The position numbers and the translations under genes are program-made. Shown here piece after piece: positions 13,138 through 24,262 of a stretch of 64,000 nucleotides of DNA (within the stretch, counting starts at the first letter, position 1; every line of letters begins with the position of its first letter). The notes beneath the pieces were generated by a model, which worked only from the letters and a program-made list of their open reading frames with translations, had not been told where the DNA came from and searched no databases. The stretch comes from Sipunculus nudus (taxonomy: Eukaryota; Annelida; Sipuncula; Golfingiida; Sipunculidae). Location: contig CM049315.1 of the NCBI GenBank assembly GCA_026874595.1, positions 15,690,164 through 15,754,163 of the forward strand, in the 5' to 3' direction.

Positions 13138-13673
13138 TATAGTCCGTTTCACCACCCGCTGTCCACCTGTTTTATGACGATAATTTTCTTGAAAGTTTAT
13201 ATTTTGCAATAATTTTCCTAGAAACCTACTTATGGCAGTGACAATCTAATTTGGCAATTAAGAATTGTACAATAAAGCCCCAGATTATGTTTCACAACTT
13301 AATCTCTTTACAATGACCTGGCAGATATGATTCGTCCCTGCATGAGTAGCCATCTTTGTTTTGGTTGGTTATATATTATAGAGTGTAACATGACATCATC
13401 CAATCAGCAGCTGTCAATTAAGGCTGTTTTTGCATGTGACAAATCACCTTGACCGCCATAAGTGGGTCTGATGTGTTCTAAAATTAAGACTGATTTCTCA
13501 CATTTTTATATAATTCTGTTTCTTAAATAAAGTTTAAGTCAGGTATTTATTTACCTTGTTGAAAATAAGGTCCTTTAATCCTTTTCTCTTCAATATAATT
13601 GTTTCCCATGAAATGTCCCTAATAACAATTTTAATAGCAAAAAACAGGTGGACATGGGATGAAACGGACTATA
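13138..13673. mobile_element. MITE with about 35-bp terminal inverted repeats and TA ends
   Basis: The left end 13138-13173 (TATAGTCCGTTTCAC...CCACCTGTTTT) and right end 13641-13673 are near-perfect inverted repeats, differing mainly by a small indel. Both ends sit at TATA, consistent with TA target-site duplication as in Tc1/mariner-type elements. The interior has no transposase, so it is non-autonomous. Confidence 0.85.
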
Positions 13674-15347
13674 AAAGAGCAGGCACCAGAGTACTCGGGC
13701 GCATGCATACATTATGAACACTGAGAAAAAGAGAAATGGAAATGTACGTGTTTTTTTATTTAAACTAAGTGATTGCTCTTGTTGTAAAATATGTATTGTT
13801 TCGTTTTGTCTTTAAATTTTGTTAAGTGCAAAATGATCTTAAGATTTATAAAATTAATACAATTATTATATTCCTTAAATAACAATGTCCTTGTGACAAT
13901 GCTGAACCGAAAACCTCATGAAGTCACACGCGTAAATATATGGTAAGTATGCATGCCCTAGATTCAGTTAATTGAAAATAGCGTACGATGCGGCAAGGTC
14001 AGATACATGTGTAATAATATATGGATGTACGAAATGTACCACAAACGGGGCGGGTATCAACTGTTATTATGGAATGCGACGCGGGCTGTGCACATGTGTT
14101 CTGTATAATACTAGTTAGGTATAATTATCTGAGACGCCAACTGAAGCACGTTCTATTCTCTGACAACATCCCATACCACACAAGAGCACCGAGGCACCGT
14201 TTTTCGCATACCGTAAGATTGATATATTGTGTAGCATTACCGCAAACAATAATGATGACGCCGAGGATACACGTTGCCAAGGCAACACATGTGTGTGGCA
14301 AAGCCCACCTTTAGTGATAGCATTGAATACCATGCATGGACAGACCCTGGAGAAACCCTTTTTGAAGACGCGTAAAATGTTGTACTAAAGGTCTAGATTT
14401 CTTCAGTTCGCATGGATGCCCATGTGATACCCGCTTAGAAATGACATATTGTAAAGAAAACGGTGGTTGGCTGTACACTGAGTACAGAAAATCCTCACAG
14501 CGCCATGGCCCCGCCCCCTGCCCTGTACGCCCTTCTTCTGCCTGAAATGTACAATGATCGGCATTTAGTTGTTGATTTCTGACACCCCACTATCTCCCTA
14601 TACTAAACGCTGTCTCCGGTAGCAGTACATTTCTAAATAGATTGTATCGGAGTCTGACTGTGAAGAATACAGTTGCCCCACGGGGGAATCATATAGCCCG
14701 CCAACCCTGGGCGGTTTGATTTCTACCCTCAAAAGACTTTTAGACCCTGTTTATATGTCCGTCATCATGAATTAAGCTGCCATGGTCACCGGGGTGGCAT
14801 GGCAGATAAATGATAGCCGGACCACACATTTCAACTTACAGATACAGGTATACTCACAGATATAGGTGGCTGTCTGGCATTCCTTGTAAAGTCAGTCGCT
14901 TAGCATTTTGACTCATGTATATGTGCATGCAGGTCGAATGCACGCAGGATATCGATATAATATCTAATTGACGAAAGACTGACAAGCAGTTAGACGCTGA
15001 CAGTTACGAAAAACTGGTCTAATAGAACGAAGGCTCGAAGAATGCCATTTTTAGAAGTTGTTTGCTGATTTCATTCAGGTTGGACAAAGCAGAAGGAGTA
15101 AGCAAGTGTGATGGATTGATATTGAAGAGATATTAATAACAATATTGATTATATCTTAATGGGGGTGATATCAAAACAATGTTTATGTAAACAAAGTTGA
15201 CGTTTTGTTCGTCTGAACCGCAGGTCATCATTATCATCACCACCATCACAATTTATGATTATTAATACAAGTTACAGATATAGCAGTGAATAAGATAACC
15301 ATGCATATATTCAATTACCGTAAAGCATTCATATTGTCATAACATAA
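13674..15347. other. Intergenic DNA, no recognised gene
   Basis: A GC-richer stretch at 14000-14830 has short overlapping frames on both strands but no splice-supported or recognisable protein. Confidence 0.5.
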
Positions 15348-15460
15348 ATATAATATAATATAATATAATATAATATAATATAATATAATATAATATAATA
15401 TAATATAATATAATATAATATAATATAATATAATATAATATAATATAATATAATATAATT
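15348..15460. repeat. (AATAT)n pentanucleotide microsatellite
   Basis: About 22 nearly perfect TAATA units. The same motif, on the other strand, forms the array in ovo intron 2. Confidence 0.97.
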
Positions 15461-18400
15461 GGTTTCCAACAATATTTGGTGTGATGGAAATGTGACACTA
15501 AATAGTATACAAATTGATATCTGTATATAAACATAGTTTATGTTTATTCTGAACAAAACAGGGAACTAAATTGCTATATCGTCTGACAAAATTTAAAGTA
15601 CGTTTGGAAATCATCACAAGCATGCCCGCATACCATCTAAACGATATCTCGGTATAAAAGTTTGTCGACTTGAGTCTAAAAATTGACCCAAATCTGTCAA
15701 TATTTACCCCAGAGCTGTTGGCCAACTACAAAATCACAGGCCATGTGTGCGTTTGTTATTGCCTGATGTAATTTATAAACTGTTCCCAGTTATTAAAGAA
15801 CCGCACGATCAGCTCTCTTTGCTTGGGGCAGCGCAATTTGTATACCTGGTGAATTACGCGCGCGAGTATAATAATTACAGGTTTGATCCACCGCTCCGTC
15901 CTTTAATGACAACCTGAATTGAACAATAGGAAAGGCCAAGCTGATGATTATATACTTCTAAGCACCGTAAGACTTTAATTGTCTGTCTTGTGTCGGCGAC
16001 CAGTTGTCTGCATATAAGAAAACATTGAGTCTTACAAGAAGATGAATATGAAACTGTCTCCAGCTGTTACACAGAAGGGGTATCGACAGTTTGTTTCGCG
16101 GCGTTTTAATTGGGTATTACAAGCGCCCATATTCATAAAGATTTCCTCTGTCACCTAGGGGGCAAGCGGACAAGCGGTACGTAATGAGATCGAAGAACCC
16201 CTCCCGCTGCACGAGACAGCTACCTGGGCGGCGCCTTTGATGTCACTTTCAAATCTCGTTACTTGTACATTTCCATGTACATTTCACATTCGCGGTAAAT
16301 TACTGCGTGTCGATTTCGAGCGCTATTACTATGACCATCTCTAACGTTTTCTGTTCCCCACCGAGCTAAAGCAATTGAGAGGCAATTCTCGCTTTTTATC
16401 TTAGTAATGGTCACGCAAGCACTTCAGACTGATGCAAGTTTGGCATAGTGTAGCTTTTAATTCGCGTCTTTGTTGATGAAGCGTGTAGAATTAATGAAAC
16501 TATCAATAGGTCTGCATTTTTAATATCCTTGCCACCTTATTGCTGACAACTAATGTCGCAATTTGCTGCGGTACAAAGATGTTACAGTTGCTGGCACATG
16601 TTAACCGCTTGAAAACCTCTGCGTTGCGGACACTGCATGCGAAATGCAGAAGCAACTATGTTTTAACAAATATTAAAATAATCACAAATCACTGTGATGT
16701 AACAGTGACGTAACCATGGATCACTGATGATCATGTATTCATAAAGATTTCTTTAAAAATATATTCCATTATAATTTGTTTTAGCATCTCCTTATATAGA
16801 CCAACATTTTCTTTTCAGATAGACTAAACAAATTAATTGATGTTATCATTATCATAATTAATTATATCCTAATTCATATTGATTATATTTTAGTATAACA
16901 TTGTCCATGGTAGCCCGTACCACCTGACTGTTATACGTTGGGCACTGTGCCGGTACTAAATACAATCAATGTAATAATTATGAACAACATTTTGCAGGGT
17001 GTATATACTGACATAGAGTCAAATATATGAAAACCAAAATAACGTAAAATAAATAAGTGTATCGTATAAGACTAAGAAGCAAAGTGACAATATTCAGTTG
17101 AAAGCCTATATATATATAGTTATATTTATCCTTAACAAACCAAAAAGGCTAAGATGGCCTGTGACGATTGAGGAAATGAGAACGCCTTAACCTTTGAAAA
17201 ATATTTGATATTTTATGTATTTTAAACATATTACATCGGCGATATACATTTATATTAAGGGATATGTCATTTAAAGAACATAGCTGGCATCACATGGAGT
17301 TTTAAATGTTTCAACACGTGGTTTCGGGAGACAATTCCGTGCCGTAGATCGTGTGGCCTATAGCGTTAAGTGTGTTTTATCAAAGTGAACCTGTAGCTGT
17401 CACATAAGTGTGAAAGAGCAAGTTTTCTACAATATTAGTATCTAATTATCTCCCTCGACAATATTCATGTAATTTTACCTTCATGTAGAATATAAATCAT
17501 TGTTTAAAACATAAAAGCCGATACGTTTAATTACTAAAAAGGCGAGGGTTCGTCACAACTTTTATTCTGAAAGATTTAGCTAATCTAGAATATACATGTT
17601 TGTAGCATAGGCAATTTAGTGCTAAAGAATTCCAAAGATGGACGTGTGAGAGAAAATCAGTTATGGTCAGTTCATTAGTTATATAGAATATAAGTATATA
17701 ATAAGTGACAGTTTAATTTTGCATATCCAGGAACCCAATAATTATTCCTCCCGATATAGATCTACTAAAACTGTATACACCCTTTGATTGCACCAAGGTC
17801 AAAGACGAACAAAGAATGTTAATTAGGTTTTAAATAAACAGTAGATTTTCTTAACAATTACCTACCCTGCAGATACTCAGTGCAGACTCGGATAGTTTCG
17901 AAATTTAATTAGAAACATCAAAGAGTAAAGAAAACTTCGGAAATGGAATTTATGACTGACACAACAAGTGTTAGTATGCATGGCTGGCTAATTCAAACAA
18001 TATAATACAAATATTTAATAACATTATTTTATAAATAATGATGCAATTAGAAGCTTATTAATGTACTACAAGAAAATATGACTTAATAATACAAGGGACA
18101 ATAAAATAAACATGATAAAATATAAAATAAACTTAACATTTCATAACATAACACAAGATATAATATTCACATTTAGCATTAAATGTGTTCAGTATATATT
18201 TGTCATATATATATGCACACGAGAAATAATAAATGAGTACATTATAATATGATTACAATATGTAGTATGCAATTTCCGGTGCGTCAGATTACAAAAATGC
18301 GAAACTGGTGAAACGTGCAACAATTTGAATCTTCCGTTCAAATATAAGCCGTCGAAATTAATCACGAAAGTTACGAGGGCGAGTGTGCAATTAATAAAAA

Positions 18401-19184
18401 GCTGTCAGAAGATAGCAAGTCGAGATGATCATGTAATACTTGGTAATCGATGACCGCGAACACGCCATCAGTGTATCCGCATAGTGACAGCTATGTGACT
18501 ATTTATGGTGTTACATGCAAGTGATGAGGTTGACTTATGGAGGTGCTCAGGTAATGCACGTCAGCACCTACATTGGCTTCAGGTATATAAGCAATCTATA
18601 TAATTACACAATAGTGGTACTATCACTTGTTGTTGTTGTAAGACCTGTTCGCGTATTGTAGCGAATTGTCGCTGTGTTTGTGTACACGACCTTTCACTAG
18701 CTTCTGCGTGGTGCATGTCGCGTCAGAGCGGATCAGATGGACTCGGGATACCTGTTCAAATCCGACTTGATCTATATGCGTGTGCGGTCACCCAATGCAA
18801 ATCCCACTGTCTGGCGTGAAATAAACTTTTGGTATTGCACCAACCATGTTTACGTATCAGTAAAACCACTGTCGCCAATATTCAACAGGTGGCTTACAAT
18901 TCGGGAGGCGACTAAAGATTAATTAATAAAAGATCTACCTGCGCGCTGACGCCAAAGTTTGTATAATAGACAATGATATCCGCTGTCCTACGGGCTGTGA
19001 TTGGTTTTGTATGGCCGCGGGTATATGGGTTGTTTGTACTAAATCAGTAACTCTGTCCACCCCGTGCTGATTGAGCCTGTACACACATTGTGAATCAATG
19101 GAATGAAACTGAAATGATTTTGATAGAACTGATATATTTCAGTTGTTCAGATGTCAGTGCCATTCAGACCTGACAAGCCATTTC

Positions 19185-19186
<2 letters not shown>

Positions 19187-19244
<58 letters not shown>
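19187..19244. repeat. (CT)n microsatellite
   Basis: Almost uninterrupted CT dinucleotides. Confidence 0.97.
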
Positions 19245-19248
<4 letters not shown>

Positions 19249-20962
19249 TTCGTGCATGGATCTGTCACATATTTTTTTTACAGACTAAGAATAGAAAAAC
19301 AAGAACTTGTCAGACTTATGTAATCTTTGACTTATCTAATTTCGTGAAGGAAAAACATTAAATAAATTAGGTGTAAATTTTATTCATGTTGGATTTAATT
19401 TTAGAATCAGATGGGGTAATAATGTAATGTATTTTTATCGATTACACAACTATCAAATGTTAATGCATACTATCTTAAGGTACACTACATCCAATTATTA
19501 TTAATAATATGTTTTTAACAAATTAATTTATATCAATCTATTCATTTATACATTAATTGTGTCCTTTATCTATTTCCTGTTATAAATATGATGGGAGTCT
19601 TTAATTTTAGTTAAATTATTCATGGACTAGTGTGTGTTCAGTTGTATAGGTATAATTACTAAATTATGCTTCCACGGTTCAACATATACTGTAGCGGCAG
19701 TATAAATGCTGAATAGGGATAGGCGGATATATCTCGACTAAAAATTATACGTTTCCATGTTACGCTAATGCGTATACTAATTATAAATACCATTTATAAT
19801 TCGAGAACTTATTATCATCTTGTTATATATGGCTCATGTCGTCTTTTACTTTTATTTCCTGTAGCAGAGCATCTTCATTTTTTTCTTACTTTTTCATTTT
19901 GAGTGCAAAGTTGCCCCCTCCCCCTTTCCCCGATGGTATAGCCAAAACAGCTGCCCCCCCCCCCCCCCAATTATGATTGAAAGGTTGCATGTTTTATCGT
20001 GTTCATTTTCTATATCCCTGCATGACTCATTTTACTCAATGAGGAATGAGATAATAACAAATGGAAATGAAAAAAATGTGGAAATTGGAGGAAAATTAAA
20101 GTTAATAAACACCGTAAGAAAAAATAAAATTAAAATATTTACCATATCTGAGTTATAATATTATTTATATAATATAATATATAATATAATTTTGTTAAAG
20201 AGATGTCCGAACATGGGAATATTACATACTTATTCTGTTTTTCTGTGATTGATATCATTATTTTGATTCGGGAAGATCTGTTTATAAATATGTGATATAT
20301 GCATGCGAATATGTTGGCAAAAATGTTGCTATTTTGTTTATATTTTAAATAACCGTTAAAAAATAAGATTTTAAATTTGAACATTATACAAGGTTTTTCT
20401 CCTAGGCGGTCTGCTTCATAAATTGGTCACATTTAATCAACATTGTGCTTCTGTATTTAATAAGATATGAATCAGCATTTTTCGATAATCATAACGTAGC
20501 GACAAATTTCAATTTGAACCGAGGTAGAGGCCTACGCGCTGGTGTGGCTTTTCCAAATGCAGTCACTGTGTGAGAGAAGGCAGCCTGTGAAATTTCACAC
20601 AGAACCACCGCACACATGTGCCTAAACTAGACACAATAGTATTTTATGAACGTAACATGTTAATTAAACTGATATAGTTTTGAACTTTAACCAATATACT
20701 GTTATCAACGCAAGGGATCAAAACTGCAAAGTGCGACAACCGGAACTCCAGCAATAACACGCAAGAAATTTCTATTAGATCCAAGAGAAGGTGGGCATTA
20801 TTTTCTGTTGTCAGATGGTCGCCGTATTGTGTTGAAGTGAAGCGCCAGGTTTATCACAGACATCTATCTGTGTGCGGGTGTTACGTGGGATTGGTACTGG
20901 CGAGTTTTCAGGAATTCGCATGCCCGCAAGGCGGGGTTTCAGCCACCATCAAGAGTTAATCA

Positions 20963-20980
20963 ATCACAATTAATTGTGAT
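20963..20980. promoter_or_regulatory. Perfect 18-bp palindrome with homeodomain core
   Basis: ATCACAATTAATTGTGAT is a perfect dyad containing overlapping ATTA/TAAT cores. It lies in a non-repetitive GC-richer stretch (20880-21130) about 3 kb upstream of ovo. A regulatory role is a guess. Confidence 0.35.
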
Positions 20981-21791
20981 GGCCTATTCTGATACTGGCC
21001 TGGATTCCACGCATCTTGTCTATTTCACACCTTTGCATTGACCAGGGCCCAGCTTGCTGTATAATCCTTCCGTCCTGGCCCCGTTTGTTTCATCTGCCCT
21101 AATTAAGACCCAAACTGTTATAATAGAATAATTATAGCCAGGGGCCCGCATTTTGGTCTTAAGAACAAAATAAACATCAACTTGAAAATTAAGGCATTTG
21201 AATTATTCAAAGGAAAATGCAAAGAAAATATGCCTGTATGAAGCTAACCAGTCAACTATATAAATAAATCTATCACACCCTTTATAGTTCTAATCCCTAT
21301 TGTCTCAAGTCTATTTATTATATTTAATGTTACTTTATTAATATAGACATGTCAATATAAAAATAAGCAAATATCCAAGAAAATATACGAAGAACATTTA
21401 TTGTGTTCATAAAGTTATTTATCACCCCTATTTGAATTTCTTTTTTTTAACACCTGTTTGCAAAATTATACATCGTTATACTGTATTTATAATGTCTAAC
21501 AAAAAATTCATATTGATGTGAGTTGGTAAGAAATATCATGTTTTCTTATATTGTTATTGCAAGTTTTTGATTTATTTTAATGTTTTCATCATGAGGCAAC
21601 GCGCTTAGAATTCAAATATCCCAATAATACATCTAAAATCTAGTAAATGAAATATTTCTACAATTAATGAATTGAAATTGAAAGTAACTTGGTGCAGGTT
21701 TCCGTACTCGCCAGAATGATAGACAAATTTCCTGAAATATAAACGGAAAATAATGTTAGGTAACACGACCCGTATACTCGCGCTGTAAACA

Positions 21792-21792
<1 letters not shown>

Positions 21793-21855
<63 letters not shown>
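21793..21855. repeat. (AT)n microsatellite
   Basis: About 31 AT units, 420 bases upstream of the CCAAT/TATA promoter. Confidence 0.97.
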
Positions 21856-21857
<2 letters not shown>

Positions 21858-22276
21858 TTTTGTTATGTCTTTTGGAGCTAAGGCACTTAACAAAGAAGTC
21901 GTGATTCATAAAACTGTAGAAGCAAAAGTGAATGTACAGTATTCGCAAAATTTACCGGAGTGTAACAATTAAAGCTTTTTTTCTCGGGGCCCGGATTTTG
22001 GGCTATTCTAATGGAAGTTTGTACATGTGTAAATCTGGATGTGTGCGTGTCGCTTCTGTCTCATTTATATGACAGACTCGAAATTCGTATAAGAGGTCTA
22101 AGAGATTCGGGTATTCTCAAAGCAAAGAAAAAGCTTAGATGAATGTGCCATATAACAGTATCATCTAACCGAAAAGCATTGGTCACTCAAGCGTAGCAGC
22201 CTAAACACTCGCGGCATTCCAACGCACTTGTCAATTTCATCCTCCGGAGCCTGGGCCTCGTGTATGGAGCATCCTG

Positions 22277-22341
22277 ATTGGCTGATTGCCCCTGTGCCCA
22301 GTGAGAGCATATAAATTGTCTGTTTGGACCCCAGTTCAGTC
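22277..22341 (+). promoter_or_regulatory. CCAAT/TATA/Inr core promoter upstream of ovo
   Basis: An inverted CCAAT box (ATTGG, 22277-22281), a TATAAA at 22310-22315 and an initiator TCAGTC at 22336-22341 lie in order. The TATA box starts 28 bases before the Inr adenine at 22338, the classical spacing. This is motif-based; no transcript evidence is available. It lies about 1.66 kb upstream of the ovo start codon on the same strand. Confidence 0.6.
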
Positions 22342-22459
22342 AATGTATGAAACGCCACCGAAGCGACTAATGTTTACAGTTAAAAAGCACCTAACAACCC
22401 TTGATCGAGACACACTAGGGAACATTGGAGATACATATTCGTGCACAATCCAAAGCAAG
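22338..22459 (+). other. Candidate first exon upstream of ovo (non-coding leader or alternative start)
   Basis: It begins at the predicted Inr and ends at a strong donor, aag|gtaaga, at 22460. ATGs at 22343 and 22370 share a frame that stays open to the donor (39 codons from the first) and ends in phase 0. If spliced to the acceptor-like ttacag at 23946-23951, the frame stops two codons later, making it an upstream ORF in the ovo leader. If spliced to exon 3 (phase 0), it would give an ovo isoform without the SNAG and PxDLS motifs. The peptide itself is not one I recognise. Confidence 0.45.
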
Positions 22460-23190
22460 GTAAGACAACTTGAAGCTCTGTATTAATTCGGAAACAGTAC
22501 CCAGTTTAGGGATTGAGATATAGTTAATTACTTTAGTGAAAGGAAATGATTTTTTTTCTCATATGATAGAGGAAGTTGCAAGCTAGCGTTTGTTGACATA
22601 CGCACGCATGTACATTGGTGATACGCTTGGTAAACCAGTTGCTAACGACTTCCTGGTATTATACATACCTTTTATTTATCCCGATACAACGGTAGGTGAG
22701 TTAGTCTGTCAAAGCGTACGCGGTCACACTCATGCAGGTTTAACAAATTAAAATATCCAATAAAACGCTGTAGTAAAATGTGTCGTATCGTAGTACAACA
22801 TTTGGTGTAGAATATAGGTAAAAAGGTAAATAGGTATGAAAGTTAAATAGGTATGAATGTAGTAAACGCATTTATATTAATAATACGCTAAGACAGGCAG
22901 GATTATTATAAATAGAGAAAAAAAACCGCGTGCATGCATGTTTCTGGGAGCAGATCAATCCACGTGTCTGCCTTAACGTAATTGGCTGTGGGTATTAAAT
23001 ACATGGTTTAAATTTGATGGGGGTGGGGGGGAGGCTTTCATTATGTTAGGTGAATGTGATGTGATTAGTAAATTTGTGCAACTTTGCTTCCTTCCACAGA
23101 TATTTAGTAAATAGAACATTTTATCGAAGTGAGCTTCCAAGCGATTGGTATCAGACTTACAATATGCATTTCCGAGTGTGAACATTTAAA

Positions 23191-23207
23191 ACTCTCTCTC
23201 TCTCTGT

Positions 23208-23271
<64 letters not shown>
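23191..23271. repeat. CT then (AT)n microsatellite
   Basis: A short CT run to 23209 passes into about 30 AT units, between the candidate first exon and ovo exon 1. Confidence 0.95.
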
Positions 23272-23274
<3 letters not shown>

Positions 23275-23951
23275 GATAAGCGAGGTGTATTTTATTTTCA
23301 TGTTCCTGTATATGTTAGTTATCATGTATAGTAATATTCGGAATTTAACTCCATCATCATTGTTTTATTATTCCTACAAAAAAACAGTAATTAAGTTTAT
23401 CTTGTCGAAGGTTGCAGATGAAGATTTTTTGTTAAGTATATATGCATTGCATTACCGTTTAGTATGGCATGCAGGAATTGTGAAGTTGCGGCTGCCTGGT
23501 CGTGATTTTTCGAATTAATGTACGTCATTACAACTAATTATATATACAGGCTTTTCTTGGTTATCATATATGAGGAAGGTGTCAGAGATTGCACAAACTA
23601 ATGATAAAAAGGTACATTAATCACGTCATCACCGAACCAGGAAGCATTTTAAATAAACTACGGCTATTTAAAGAACCAATGGGTCTTTAAATAGGTTTTT
23701 CATCGTCTGTCACCTTAATTGCAGTAATCGTGATATTAGTACGTTATTCTATATCCTATAATCAGCCATCTACAGACGGAGAGAGAGAAGAAAGTTGTTC
23801 CGACGAATATGTATTTATTTTTTACCAATACTTTCTTTAAATGCGTATTGCATTCTCAGAGACCTTGATAGAAAGAGAGAGAATGTTAATTGAATTCATT
23901 AAATCTTCGTATAATATTTTGCTAATACATTTGCATTTAAATATGTTACAG

Positions 23952-24000
23952 ATTTTATAAACGACGTACACAGCCTTGAGACTCGCACTGAGAAGCCGTC
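23952..24000 (+). other. ovo: Probable 5' UTR segment of ovo exon 1
   Basis: A candidate acceptor, gttacag, ends at 23951. The 49 bases to the ATG contain an in-frame TGA at 23989-23991, so the protein cannot extend upstream in this exon. Confidence 0.45.
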
Positions 24001-24262
24001 ATGCCGAAAGCTTTCTTGGTCCGCAAGACGCGAGGGCACCTGCCGGCTGTGAAGGTTGATGAACTGGACATCAACCACAACCAGCCAGGCCTGCTGGACC
24101 TGAGCATCACAGCCAGAAACACGGACCTGGGTATGGACCTCCGTGTCCGTAACCACCCCCGCCCGGACGTACCTGTCTCCCCTCCTACATGTGGACTCCC
24201 ACAGCCCTCCCATACCGCGCTGTCACCGTCACCCAGAAGAACTGAACAAGACTCGTCTTTCG
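24001..24262 (+). CDS. ovo: ovo coding exon 1 (SNAG peptide)
   Basis: This exon encodes residues 1-87 plus the first base of codon 88. It begins with the SNAG-like MPKAFLVRK and ends at a consensus donor, gtaagt, at 24263. GC content is visibly higher than in the flanking DNA. A second DLS-containing stretch (GLLDLSI, about residues 30-36) is present but lacks the proline of the PxDLS consensus. A purine at -3 gives an acceptable start context. Confidence 0.93.

Larger units (their letters stand above)
15461..21792. other. Upstream flank of ovo
   Basis: Mostly AT-rich. GC-richer non-repetitive stretches at 15820-16660, 18420-18930 and 20510-21130 could be cis-regulatory. 18579-18910 has a tatataag, an octamer ATGCAAAT (18797-18804) and a 61-codon frame, but I cannot recognise a product. 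Confidence 0.45.
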
